Shown: piece after piece, positions 1-5,843 of the stretch
Position numbering within the stretch: position 1 is the first letter of the stretch
Layout: each line of letters starts with the position of its first letter
Source of the DNA: Campylobacterota bacterium
GTDB lineage: Bacteria; Campylobacterota; Campylobacteria; Campylobacterales; Sulfurovaceae
NCBI GenBank assembly: GCA_013153825.1
Contig: JAADDP010000179.1
Coordinates: 1-5,843 of the forward strand
Direction: 5' to 3'
DNA length: 5,843 nt
The notes under the pieces: generated by a model
What the model saw: only the letters and a program-made list of their open reading frames with translations
What the model was told of the DNA's origin: nothing
The model's database searches: none
Made by a program: the position numbers and the translations under genes

Positions 1-233
1 CTATTATTTATACTCTTTATCGATGATAGTCTCCAAGCTTTAACCTCTATGATAACTACTCCTCTATCTGGATCTATAAGTATAAAGTCTGGAGTTACCT
101 TTTGTAGTTTAGGCTCTAGGTATAGATATGATATCCCCTTTTCAGATAGATATATCCACTTTAAGCTCTTCATAACACTCTTTTCTGATCTATTCAGACT
201 CTCGATACTCTCGGGTATTGCAACAAGTGGCAT
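1..233 (-). CDS. NERD-like (PD-(D/E)XK nuclease-related) protein, N-terminal fragment, possibly a NERD-helicase
   Basis: The frame starts at an ATG at 233 (minus strand) and runs off the left edge without a stop, giving 77 codons. Directly seen: a glutamate at residue 17 in a predicted first helix, then a PDF segment with D49, a turn (DPDRG) and a hydrophobic strand ending in E63-V-K65 followed by A-W. The spacing D49...E63-x-K65 is the PD-(D/E)XK metal-binding signature, and the whole resembles NERD domains. In that family NERD is often the N-terminal domain of an SF1/DEAD-type helicase, so the missing C-terminal part may be a helicase; this is inference. The start is supported by AAAGGAAG just upstream. 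It lies 26 bp after truB on the same strand and is probably cotranscribed with uvrD-truB. Alternatives are a stand-alone NERD protein or another PD-(D/E)XK nuclease. The domain call is fairly sure; the full architecture is unknown. Confidence 0.75.
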   Translation of the reverse strand, partial: MPLVAIPESIESLNRSEKSVMKSLKWIYLSEKGISYLYLEPKLQKVTPDFILIDPDRGVVIIEVKAWRLSSIKSINN

Positions 234-236
234 GGT

Positions 237-244
237 CTTCCTTT
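237..244 (-). promoter_or_regulatory. Ribosome binding site of the NERD-like gene
   Basis: On the minus strand AAAGGAAG ends three bases before the ATG at 233, with AGGA spaced 5 bases from it. This is the clearest Shine-Dalgarno sequence among the minus-strand genes and fixes the start of the NERD-like frame, which is otherwise supported only by its motifs. Confidence 0.6.
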
Positions 245-259
245 ATATCGTATGTATAG

Positions 260-1096
260 TTAGAAGATTTTAAGATAATTTAACTTATATACAACTCTAT
301 TATCAACTATTTCAATTATAGAGAAGAAGTCACCAATGATTGTCACATACTCCCCTTCACTCTGTAGCTCAAAATCTGTAACTCGTAACCTCTTCCCCAA
401 TCTAATAGCATCTATATCTCCTAGATATCTATTTCTGGATAGTTTAAGATGCTCTATTGGATTTAAATACCCTTTAGAGCTTAGAGAGAAGCTACCCTCA
501 GATACCCTTCTAAGGCTTGATAGTGTCCCATCTACCCTCAACCTTCTGGATATAATCTCCCCTATAGAGCGAATATAGCCCCCTTCGCTAATTGTGATAT
601 CGAAGTGTATAAATGGGTGGTTATATAGCAGAAGCTCTATATCATATATGGTAGATGTAATCTCTTTTAATTTAACCTCTCTCTCCTCCCTAGCAAGTTT
701 ATATGCTCTCTCTCCAGCTATCTTTTTAGCAGAGAATTTTGGTGGGGTATAGGTTATATCACCCCTTAGAGAGTTAAAAACTCTATCTACCTCACCATCT
801 TTTAGCCTCTTAATATCTTTAATTGATAGAATATTTTCCAAATCTAAACTATCAGATTTTGCCCCCAACCATAGGGTAGCCCTATACCTTTTTGGAGACT
901 TATCCAGATATCTAAATAGTTTAGTGTATCTACCTGTAGCCACTATTAGAGTTCCACTTGCAAATGGGTCTAGAGTTCCAGAGAAGCCAATCTTTGAGCC
1001 ATATACCCTCTTTAATCTATTAATATAGCCCCTTGAGCTGATATTTATAGGTTTATCCACTACAAATAGAAGATTTTTATCTTTTAAACTCTCCAT
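260..1096 (-). CDS. truB: tRNA pseudouridine(55) synthase TruB
   Basis: TruB isomerises uridine 55 in the T-loop of tRNAs to pseudouridine in the cytoplasm, without a cofactor. From the ATG at 1096 the protein has 278 residues, normal for bacterial TruB. The catalytic motif GFSGTLDPFASG is intact, with the nucleophilic Asp at residue 43. Other family segments follow: YTKLFRYL and YRATLWLGA soon after it, PPKFSAKK (substrate loop region), YNHPF, and EGGYIRSIG with the conserved Tyr-Ile-Arg. The frame also contains a TTG at 1114 that would add six residues and overlap uvrD by 17 bp. I prefer the ATG because TruB homologues normally begin close to the (F)VVDKP-like strand, and an AGG lies 9 bases upstream. 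The ATG follows the uvrD stop TAG by one base (TAGGATG), an arrangement that favours translational coupling. The identification is secure; the exact start is less so. Confidence 0.96.
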   Translation of the reverse strand: MESLKDKNLLFVVDKPINISSRGYINRLKRVYGSKIGFSGTLDPFASGTLIVATGRYTKLFRYLDKSPKRYRATLWLGAKSDSLDLENILSIKDIKRLKDGEVDRVFNSLRGDITYTPPKFSAKKIAGERAYKLAREEREVKLKEITSTIYDIELLLYNHPFIHFDITISEGGYIRSIGEIISRRLRVDGTLSSLRRVSEGSFSLSSKGYLNPIEHLKLSRNRYLGDIDAIRLGKRLRVTDFELQSEGEYVTIIGDFFSIIEIVDNRVVYKLNYLKIF

Positions 1097-1097
1097 C

Positions 1098-3158
1098 CTA
1101 TATGGCCTGAACAAATGAGCTTAATATCTCTTTTCTAACACCACCAAAGTTGATATTGAGCTTATAGTTTTTACCATACTTTATTGAGCTTTGGACTCTC
1201 CCTATTCCAAACTTCTCATGTTTTACCAAATCACCCTTCTTAAAACTCCTATTTTTTGTAAGCTTTAACTTATCACCCTTTATCAATCCAGCCTCTCCCA
1301 AGAATCTACTCCTATTCATTCTAACTCTCTGCCCCCTATAGAACCTACTATCGACATATGATAGCGTTAGATTACTTTTAGCTCTAGTCATAGCCACATA
1401 TCCGAGCCGTCTCTCCTCCTCAATATCTGAATTTCTCAATAGAGGGAAGAAGTCCTCCTCCAGCCCAATCACATATACATGTTCAAACTCTAACCCTTTA
1501 GAGGCGTGGATGGTCATAATTGTCACCGTCTCCCCCCCATAAGTGTCATAATCTGTATGGAGGGATATCTCATTTAGGAAATCTTCAACCGTAGTACCTC
1601 TACTCCCATCCATAAACTCAAGAAAGTAGCCGTAGAACTCATCTATATTTAGAACTTTCTCTTCACCATTTTGAGATTTCTTATAGAAAGCACTGAAATT
1701 TACCCTCTTCTCAAACAGCTCAACCAGTATATCTGCTCTATCTCTAGAGCTGTGTAGAAGCTCTATATCCTCGTGAAATCTCTTGAGAGGTTTAACTGCT
1801 CTCTTTCCGATACTCTCAATTAGCTCATCATCACTAAGTGAAGCTATACATCTAAATAGAGACTCCCCCCTATCTATTGCTAAACTTCTCAACCTATTTA
1901 GAGAGATATCCCCTATGCCTCTTCTAGGTCTATTTATAATCCTCTCTAATGAGAAGTCATCGTCTGGGTTTGATATGACCCTAAAGTATGCAATTAAATC
2001 TTTAATCTCACTCCTCTCATAGAATGCTACCCCTCCGGCAAGTTTAAAATTTAACCCCTCTCTCATGAAACCATCTTCAAGTGAGCGTGATAGTGCATTT
2101 ATCCTATATAGGACGGCTATCTCACCTCCACTAACACCACTCTCAATTAAGCCCTTTATCTCCTTTGCCAACCTCTTGGTCTCTATAGTCTCATTCATGG
2201 AGTGTAGAACTTTAACACTCTCTCCATCTCCCCTATAGGATATTAACCTCTTCCCTATCCTCTTTCTATTATGCTCAATAAGCTCATTTGATACCTGAAG
2301 AATTTGAGATGTCGAGCGGTAGTTTGTCTCAAGCTTTATTAGCCTACTCCCCTTAAACTCCTTTGTGAAGTTAAGAATATTCTCAACATTTGCACCCCTC
2401 CACCCATATATACTCTGGTCATCATCCCCAACCACACAGAGGTTGTTATGTTCAGAGGTTAGAAGCTTAAGCATTTTAAATTGCAACTCATTTGTATCTT
2501 GATACTCATCAACCATAATATATCTATATCTATTACTAATTGCCCTTCTCAAACCGATATTATCTCTCAATATTAGATATGGCAACATCAGTAGATCATC
2601 AAAATCTACTAAGTTATTCTCTATGATATGCTCTTGATATCTCTTATATAGCTCTACTATATTATCAAATAGAGCTAAATCACTTTTTCTAAATAGTTCA
2701 TCTGGTGTTAATAAACTATTCTTATACTTGGATATCTCTGTAGTCGCAACTGATATATCTAAATCTATCTTATCATTCTTTATAATTTTTTTTAAAATCT
2801 TTCTCTTATCCTCACTATCTATTATGGAGAAGCCACTATCTCTACCTAAATAACGCATATACTTTTTAAGAAGAATTAATCCAAACTTATGGAATGTGCA
2901 GAGTAGGGGTCTATATAAACCGACATGATTTACCATTGAGAGGGCTCTACGCTCCATCTCTCTTGCAGATTTGTTGGTAAATGTTAATGTTAAGGTGTTT
3001 ATTGGCTCTATTCCCACCTCTTTTATAAGATAAGCTAATCTTGTAGTTAATGTTTTTGTCTTTCCTGTTCCAGCCCCAGCCAATATTAGGAGTGGTCCAT
3101 TAATGTGCTTTACTGCTTCCTGTTGTGCCGAATTTAAGCCTTCTAATAAATCTATCAT
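1098..3158 (-). CDS. uvrD: UvrD/PcrA/Rep-type ATP-dependent 3'-5' DNA helicase
   Basis: Superfamily 1A DNA helicase that unwinds duplex DNA 3'-5' using ATP, acting in nucleotide-excision and mismatch repair, restart of stalled forks, or stripping proteins from DNA. It has 686 residues, usual for the family, with all motifs in order: Q-motif LNSAQQEAV (8-16); Walker A GAGTGKT (28-34); motif Ia around TLTFTNKSAREM (57-68); Walker B VDEYQDTN (216-223); motif III GDDDQSIYGWRGA (244-256); motif IV LETNYRS (276-282); motif V around TIMTIHASKGLEF (547-559); motif VI EERRLGYVAMTRAK (581-594). A C-terminal KKGDLVKHEKFGIGRV segment (640-655) fits the small Tudor-like domain of PcrA/UvrD that contacts RNA polymerase. 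Nothing is missing, so it should be active. It is the first gene of the uvrD-truB-NERD run. UvrD, PcrA and Rep cannot be told apart with certainty; in Campylobacter this locus has been annotated rep/uvrD. Confidence 0.95.
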   Translation of the reverse strand: MIDLLEGLNSAQQEAVKHINGPLLILAGAGTGKTKTLTTRLAYLIKEVGIEPINTLTLTFTNKSAREMERRALSMVNHVGLYRPLLCTFHKFGLILLKKYMRYLGRDSGFSIIDSEDKRKILKKIIKNDKIDLDISVATTEISKYKNSLLTPDELFRKSDLALFDNIVELYKRYQEHIIENNLVDFDDLLMLPYLILRDNIGLRRAISNRYRYIMVDEYQDTNELQFKMLKLLTSEHNNLCVVGDDDQSIYGWRGANVENILNFTKEFKGSRLIKLETNYRSTSQILQVSNELIEHNRKRIGKRLISYRGDGESVKVLHSMNETIETKRLAKEIKGLIESGVSGGEIAVLYRINALSRSLEDGFMREGLNFKLAGGVAFYERSEIKDLIAYFRVISNPDDDFSLERIINRPRRGIGDISLNRLRSLAIDRGESLFRCIASLSDDELIESIGKRAVKPLKRFHEDIELLHSSRDRADILVELFEKRVNFSAFYKKSQNGEEKVLNIDEFYGYFLEFMDGSRGTTVEDFLNEISLHTDYDTYGGETVTIMTIHASKGLEFEHVYVIGLEEDFFPLLRNSDIEEERRLGYVAMTRAKSNLTLSYVDSRFYRGQRVRMNRSRFLGEAGLIKGDKLKLTKNRSFKKGDLVKHEKFGIGRVQSSIKYGKNYKLNINFGGVRKEILSSFVQAI

Positions 3159-3187
3159 ACCTATTTTGTTTTTTCCTAGTTTTCTTT

Positions 3188-3196
3188 ATTATAACA
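3188..3196 (-). promoter_or_regulatory. Extended -10 promoter element for uvrD-truB
   Basis: Read on the minus strand the bases are TGTTATAAT, a perfect extended -10 (TGnTATAAT). Transcription would begin near 3181, leaving a leader of roughly 22 bases before the uvrD ATG at 3158 that contains an AGGA at 3177-3174. There is no good -35 hexamer at 17-bp spacing, which is usual for sigma-70 promoters in Campylobacterota. A second TATAAT on the same strand (3207-3202) is a weaker alternative. Confidence 0.55.
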
Positions 3197-3269
3197 ATAA
3201 TATTATAAATCATTAATTATTTATTTTTTATAAATATTTGAGTTGCTTATAAAAGTTTTAATTATAATT

Positions 3270-3278
3270 TGATATAAT
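3270..3278 (+). promoter_or_regulatory. Extended -10 promoter element for the LysR-type regulator
   Basis: The bases TGATATAAT match the extended -10 consensus TGnTATAAT exactly. The start point would be near 3285, giving a leader of about 24 bases before the ATG at 3309. No -35 consensus stands at the expected spacing; the upstream DNA is A/T runs, as usual in this phylum. It may also drive the DUF262 gene downstream. Confidence 0.55.
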
Positions 3279-3297
3279 AATTTTAATTAAGTATTAC

Positions 3298-3302
3298 AGG
3301 GG
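3298..3302 (+). promoter_or_regulatory. Ribosome binding site of the LysR-type regulator gene
   Basis: AGGGG lies six bases before the ATG at 3309, a good Shine-Dalgarno sequence at ideal spacing, and it confirms the start chosen for the regulator. Confidence 0.6.
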
Positions 3303-3308
3303 TTTAAA

Positions 3309-4211
3309 ATGTTAAAAGATTTTGTAAAAATAGAGACCTTCTTAACTGTAGCGAGGGAGAGAAGTTTCTCAAGGGCATCAGCAAAGCTTGGAATATCTCA
3401 ACCGGCAGTGACACAGCAGATAAAATATATAGAGAACTATCTAGAGGCTAAGATTATAGATAGAAAGAAGAATGGTATTAAGTTGACACCAGAGGGGGAG
3501 GAGTTCTATAGTATCGCCACGAGACTTGAGAAGTGTATAAATAGCCTAGAGAGGGATATTCTAAAGATAATAAATAAGCAGATAACGTTTAGATTGGGTG
3601 CATCATTCACTATAGGTTCATATGTAATACCTGGGGAGTGTCTAAATAGGATTAGTGAGAGTATAGGAAATGATGTAAACTTAAGTATAGATGTATCTGA
3701 GAAGATTATAGATGGGATAAAGGATAAGAGGTTTGATATAGGACTTATCGAAGTGCCACTGTTTCATGAAGATTTAATATATAGGGAGTGGTTTGATGAT
3801 GAACTGGTAATAATATCCAACAGTCCAATACCGAAAGTTCTTAGGACAGAGGAGCTTTATGAGTTTAAGTGGATATGTAGAGAGGATGGGTCCCACACCA
3901 GAAAGCTACTTGGAGATGTCTTTGAGGAGCTTGGAGTATCATGTAAAAGCTTCAATATGATATCTGAAGTTAGTAATACAACAGCAGCACTTCAAAGTGT
4001 AAAGAGGGCAAATCCAGATGATGAAAAGCCAACGGTTACAATTATCTCAAAACATGCAGTAGCTGAGGAGGTCTATAAGGGGGAGCTATATGAGGCTAGA
4101 ATATATGGATTTACGATGATTAGAAAGTTCTATATCGTCTACTCTAAAGATAATAAGAACAATGTCTTTATAGATAATGTTGTAAATCTTATCATATCTG
4201 GGAAGTGTTAA
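3309..4211 (+). CDS. LysR-type transcriptional regulator
   Basis: DNA-binding transcription factor of the LysR family, 300 residues, the normal length. An N-terminal winged helix-turn-helix occupies about residues 1-60: FLTVARERSFSRASAKLGIS, then the recognition helix QPAVTQQIKYIE (31-42) and the wing ending in KLTPEGEEFY (59-67). A linker helix (about 65-90) leads to a two-lobed periplasmic-binding-protein-like effector domain (about 92-297). The effector domain contains a WICREDGSHTRK segment (188-199), which I recall from a LysR regulator widespread in Campylobacterota; its ligand and targets are not known to me. Cysteines at 76, 111, 190, 212 and 300 might allow redox sensing, but nothing shows that. 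It is divergent from uvrD, as LysR genes often are from a target, yet uvrD is an unlikely target. The DUF262 gene starts 10 bp downstream on the same strand, so the two are probably cotranscribed. Family certain; regulon unknown. Confidence 0.94.
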   Translation: MLKDFVKIETFLTVARERSFSRASAKLGISQPAVTQQIKYIENYLEAKIIDRKKNGIKLTPEGEEFYSIATRLEKCINSLERDILKIINKQITFRLGASFTIGSYVIPGECLNRISESIGNDVNLSIDVSEKIIDGIKDKRFDIGLIEVPLFHEDLIYREWFDDELVIISNSPIPKVLRTEELYEFKWICREDGSHTRKLLGDVFEELGVSCKSFNMISEVSNTTAALQSVKRANPDDEKPTVTIISKHAVAEEVYKGELYEARIYGFTMIRKFYIVYSKDNKNNVFIDNVVNLIISGKC

Positions 4212-4221
4212 TAGTTAATTG

Positions 4222-5843
4222 ATGGAAAATAGAGTAGTAGATATATTTAAATACCATCTGCAGTCGGATAATGGAAGTGATACAAGTGTTGAGAATTTGG
4301 TCTCTCCAAGGAGAAAGAGTCAGACAGACCATGAGCCATACTATCAGAGAAACTATGTGTGGAGTGGAGAGAAGGCATCATACTTTATTGAGAGTATTCT
4401 ACTCGGCTATAGAATCCCCCCAATTATAATATTTTCGAGAAGAGTCAACGGCAAAAAGAGATTTGAAATTATAGATGGGCGACAGAGATATGAGACAATC
4501 TTTAGATATATGGAGAATAGATTTCCACTGACCAAAAAGGGGCTTAATGTATATGTAGACCTTCATAAGAGGCGTTTTAATGATTTAGATGATGATATCC
4601 AAGATAGATTATCTGAGTTCAACATAACTCTGGTCAAATATTCTCTTCCTGAGGGTATAGAGCAGGATGATGAGAACTATGTTATACAGGAGATATTCAG
4701 AAGATACAACTCAGGTATAACAAAGATGAGAACTATCGACAATGAGAGGGCAGAGTATATAGATAATGGTCTAAATAGATACTTAGAGAGGTTTATCAGA
4801 AGAAATATAGATAGATACTCAGATAGATACTCTATACTCTTCTTTGCTAGGACAAAGAGAAATGCTCTACGAAATAGCTATAGAGATGGAATAGAGGAGC
4901 TTAAGAGAATATTCAGGAGACTATATGTTATCCATAGACTTCCAATAAAGAGATATCTCTCACAGCCGACTCTTTCCAAAAATATCTTTGACTCTCTAGA
5001 TACAGAGATGAGCAGAGAGATGTTAGATATCGAGGTTAATAGCTTTGATAGGAAGATTGATATAGTATATGAGACCCTAAAGGTGCTAATAGATGAGGAG
5101 TACTTCTTCAAGATAAATAGGGAGCTTACTGCTGTATTCTACTGGTCTCTATCTATACTTCAGCAGGAGGCTATTCCACTAGATATTGTAGAGAGACATA
5201 GAGAGGTGGTTATAGAGGAGATTAAGAGGGGTGATAACTACCAAAAGTTCTTATATATAAAGGATATGAACTATGAGAGTAAACTTAGAGGGTTTGAACT
5301 ATTTCTAAATATAATAGAGCGTATAGTATCGCTGGAGTCTATAAGAGTTAAGAGTAATCTCCATAAACTATACATAGAGCATCATCAGTTAGATAGTGTA
5401 GATGAGGAGAGTATATCCAGAAATAGGGTTGAGGAGCCTATTAGAACACAGAAAAATGAGATAGATGTATGGACGGTACTAGATAATATAGAGAGGAGTA
5501 GATATATAGTTAGACCACCATACCAGAGGGGTGAGGTTATAAACCATAGACGCTCATCAGCAATAATTGAGTCTCTACTGCTGGATATAAAACTACCCCC
5601 AATATTTATATATAAGAGACGAGATGGGATATCTGAGATTATAGATGGTCAGCAGAGGCTACTATCCATAATAGGCTTCCTAGGAAAGAGGTATAAGAAT
5701 GAGAATGGTGAGCTTGAGGAGAGTAAAAAGTCAAACTTTAAACTTATAGATTTGAAGATATTGAGAGAGTTAAATGGTAAGAGCTTTAAAGAGCTTTCGG
5801 AGGAGCAACAGGATACAATATTTGATAGGAGCTTGACTCTCAT
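4222..5843 (+). CDS. Tandem DUF262 (GmrSD/ParB-like) protein, C-terminus cut by window end
   Basis: One frame runs open from the ATG at 4222 to the right edge: 540 codons without a stop, so the gene is partial at its 3' end. It holds two DUF262 domains. Copy 1 (about 36-190) has YYQRNYVW (40-47), a helix FIESILLG, IPPIIIF, the core motif IDGRQR (84-89) and FRRYNSG (159-165). Copy 2 (from about 416) has PYQRGEV (433-439), IIESLLLD, LPPIFIY and IDGQQR (474-479), then continues to the edge. A helix-rich stretch (about 190-410) joins them. DUF262 is the ParB/sulfiredoxin-like domain of GmrS, BrxU and SspE, where DGQQR supports NTP binding or hydrolysis that licenses DNA cleavage, often by a C-terminal DUF1524 HNH domain. 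No HNH motif is visible so far. An in-frame stop at 4216 fixes the start near 4222. No Shine-Dalgarno is close, so reinitiation after the regulator's stop is plausible. Codon use matches the neighbours. A defence role is inference. Confidence 0.85.
   Translation, partial: MENRVVDIFKYHLQSDNGSDTSVENLVSPRRKSQTDHEPYYQRNYVWSGEKASYFIESILLGYRIPPIIIFSRRVNGKKRFEIIDGRQRYETIFRYMENRFPLTKKGLNVYVDLHKRRFNDLDDDIQDRLSEFNITLVKYSLPEGIEQDDENYVIQEIFRRYNSGITKMRTIDNERAEYIDNGLNRYLERFIRRNIDRYSDRYSILFFARTKRNALRNSYRDGIEELKRIFRRLYVIHRLPIKRYLSQPTLSKNIFDSLDTEMSREMLDIEVNSFDRKIDIVYETLKVLIDEEYFFKINRELTAVFYWSLSILQQEAIPLDIVERHREVVIEEIKRGDNYQKFLYIKDMNYESKLRGFELFLNIIERIVSLESIRVKSNLHKLYIEHHQLDSVDEESISRNRVEEPIRTQKNEIDVWTVLDNIERSRYIVRPPYQRGEVINHRRSSAIIESLLLDIKLPPIFIYKRRDGISEIIDGQQRLLSIIGFLGKRYKNENGELEESKKSNFKLIDLKILRELNGKSFKELSEEQQDTIFDRSLTL

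Larger units (their letters stand above)
3159..3308. other. Divergent AT-rich intergenic promoter region
   Basis: This 150-bp gap separates uvrD (leftward) from the LysR-type regulator (rightward). It is almost entirely A and T and holds an extended -10 element on each strand (listed separately). Two copies of ATTATAA (3188-3194 and 3202-3208) and two of TTTTAATTA (3256-3264 and 3281-3289) occur as direct repeats. LysR-type regulators often bind such divergent regions to control themselves and the neighbour, but repeats this simple are expected in AT-rich DNA, so no operator is claimed. I found no open frame or RNA gene here. Confidence 0.7.

Noticed and set aside
234..259. Possible terminator or promoter between truB and the NERD-like gene
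   Set aside because: The 26-bp gap holds only the ribosome binding site and A/T-rich DNA, with no stem-loop and no full promoter.
49..273. Plus-strand open frame of 74 codons at the left edge
   Set aside because: It lies opposite the NERD-like gene, which has recognisable PD-(D/E)XK residues and a good ribosome binding site; the plus-strand translation shows no family features.
336..578. Plus-strand open frame of 80 codons inside truB
   Set aside because: It is antisense to the conserved TruB coding sequence, has no ribosome binding site and resembles no protein family.
1783..2022. Plus-strand open frame of 79 codons inside uvrD
   Set aside because: It is antisense to a secure helicase gene and arises from its codon bias; Ser/Leu-rich translation is typical of such shadows.
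3188..3208. ATTATAA repeat pair as a LysR operator
   Set aside because: The units are simple A/T words that coincide with the two TATAAT boxes on the minus strand, so promoter sequence explains them better than an operator.
4200..4260. Possible terminator between the regulator and the DUF262 gene
   Set aside because: There is no hairpin followed by a T run in the 10-bp gap or around it.
4878..5111. Minus-strand open frame of 77 codons
   Set aside because: It is antisense to the linker region of the DUF262 protein, is Ser/Leu/Ile-rich, and has no start context.
5649..5843. Minus-strand open frame at the right edge
   Set aside because: It is antisense to the second DUF262 domain, whose motifs are clear; Ser/Leu/Phe-rich low-complexity translation.
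1..5843. CRISPR array, tRNA/rRNA genes or insertion-sequence ends
   Set aside because: No regularly spaced repeats, cloverleaf-like segments, or paired terminal inverted repeats with a transposase were seen on either strand.

Overview
This AT-rich window looks like chromosomal DNA from a member of the Campylobacterota (epsilonproteobacteria), probably close to the Sulfurimonas/Thiovulum side. The grounds are the sequence character of UvrD, TruB and the LysR-type regulator, which resemble what I remember of homologues in that group, and the uvrD-truB gene pair, which is a conserved order there. No database search was possible, so the placement is an inference. Codon use is alike in all genes: Arg is almost always AGA/AGG, ATA is the commonest Ile codon, and coding strands are rich in purines.

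Layout. The minus strand carries a three-gene run from about 3158 down to the left edge: uvrD/pcrA-type helicase (3158-1098), truB tRNA pseudouridine-55 synthase (1096-260, start one base after the uvrD stop), and the N-terminal 77 codons of a NERD-type (PD-(D/E)XK nuclease-related) protein (233 to beyond base 1). A 150-bp AT-rich divergent promoter region (3159-3308) separates this run from a plus-strand pair. That pair is a complete LysR-type regulator (3309-4211) and, 10 bp later, a long frame open from 4222 to the right edge (540 codons, no stop) encoding a protein with two DUF262 (GmrSD/ParB-like) domains. No RNA gene, CRISPR array, insertion sequence or convincing intrinsic terminator was seen.

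How it fits together. uvrD and truB are housekeeping genes. The partial genes at both edges belong to families common in anti-phage defence: a NERD nuclease domain, often fused to a helicase, and DUF262 proteins, the family of GmrSD, BrxU and SspE. Conserved genes are thus bracketed by two possible defence genes, with the NERD gene where I would expect csrA. The most notable item is the tandem-DUF262 protein. It has two DGxQR motifs 390 residues apart, one of them a DGRQR variant, and lies directly behind a LysR-type regulator. Whether it is a defence nuclease, and whether the regulator controls it, cannot be settled from this window because its C-terminus and downstream genes are missing.
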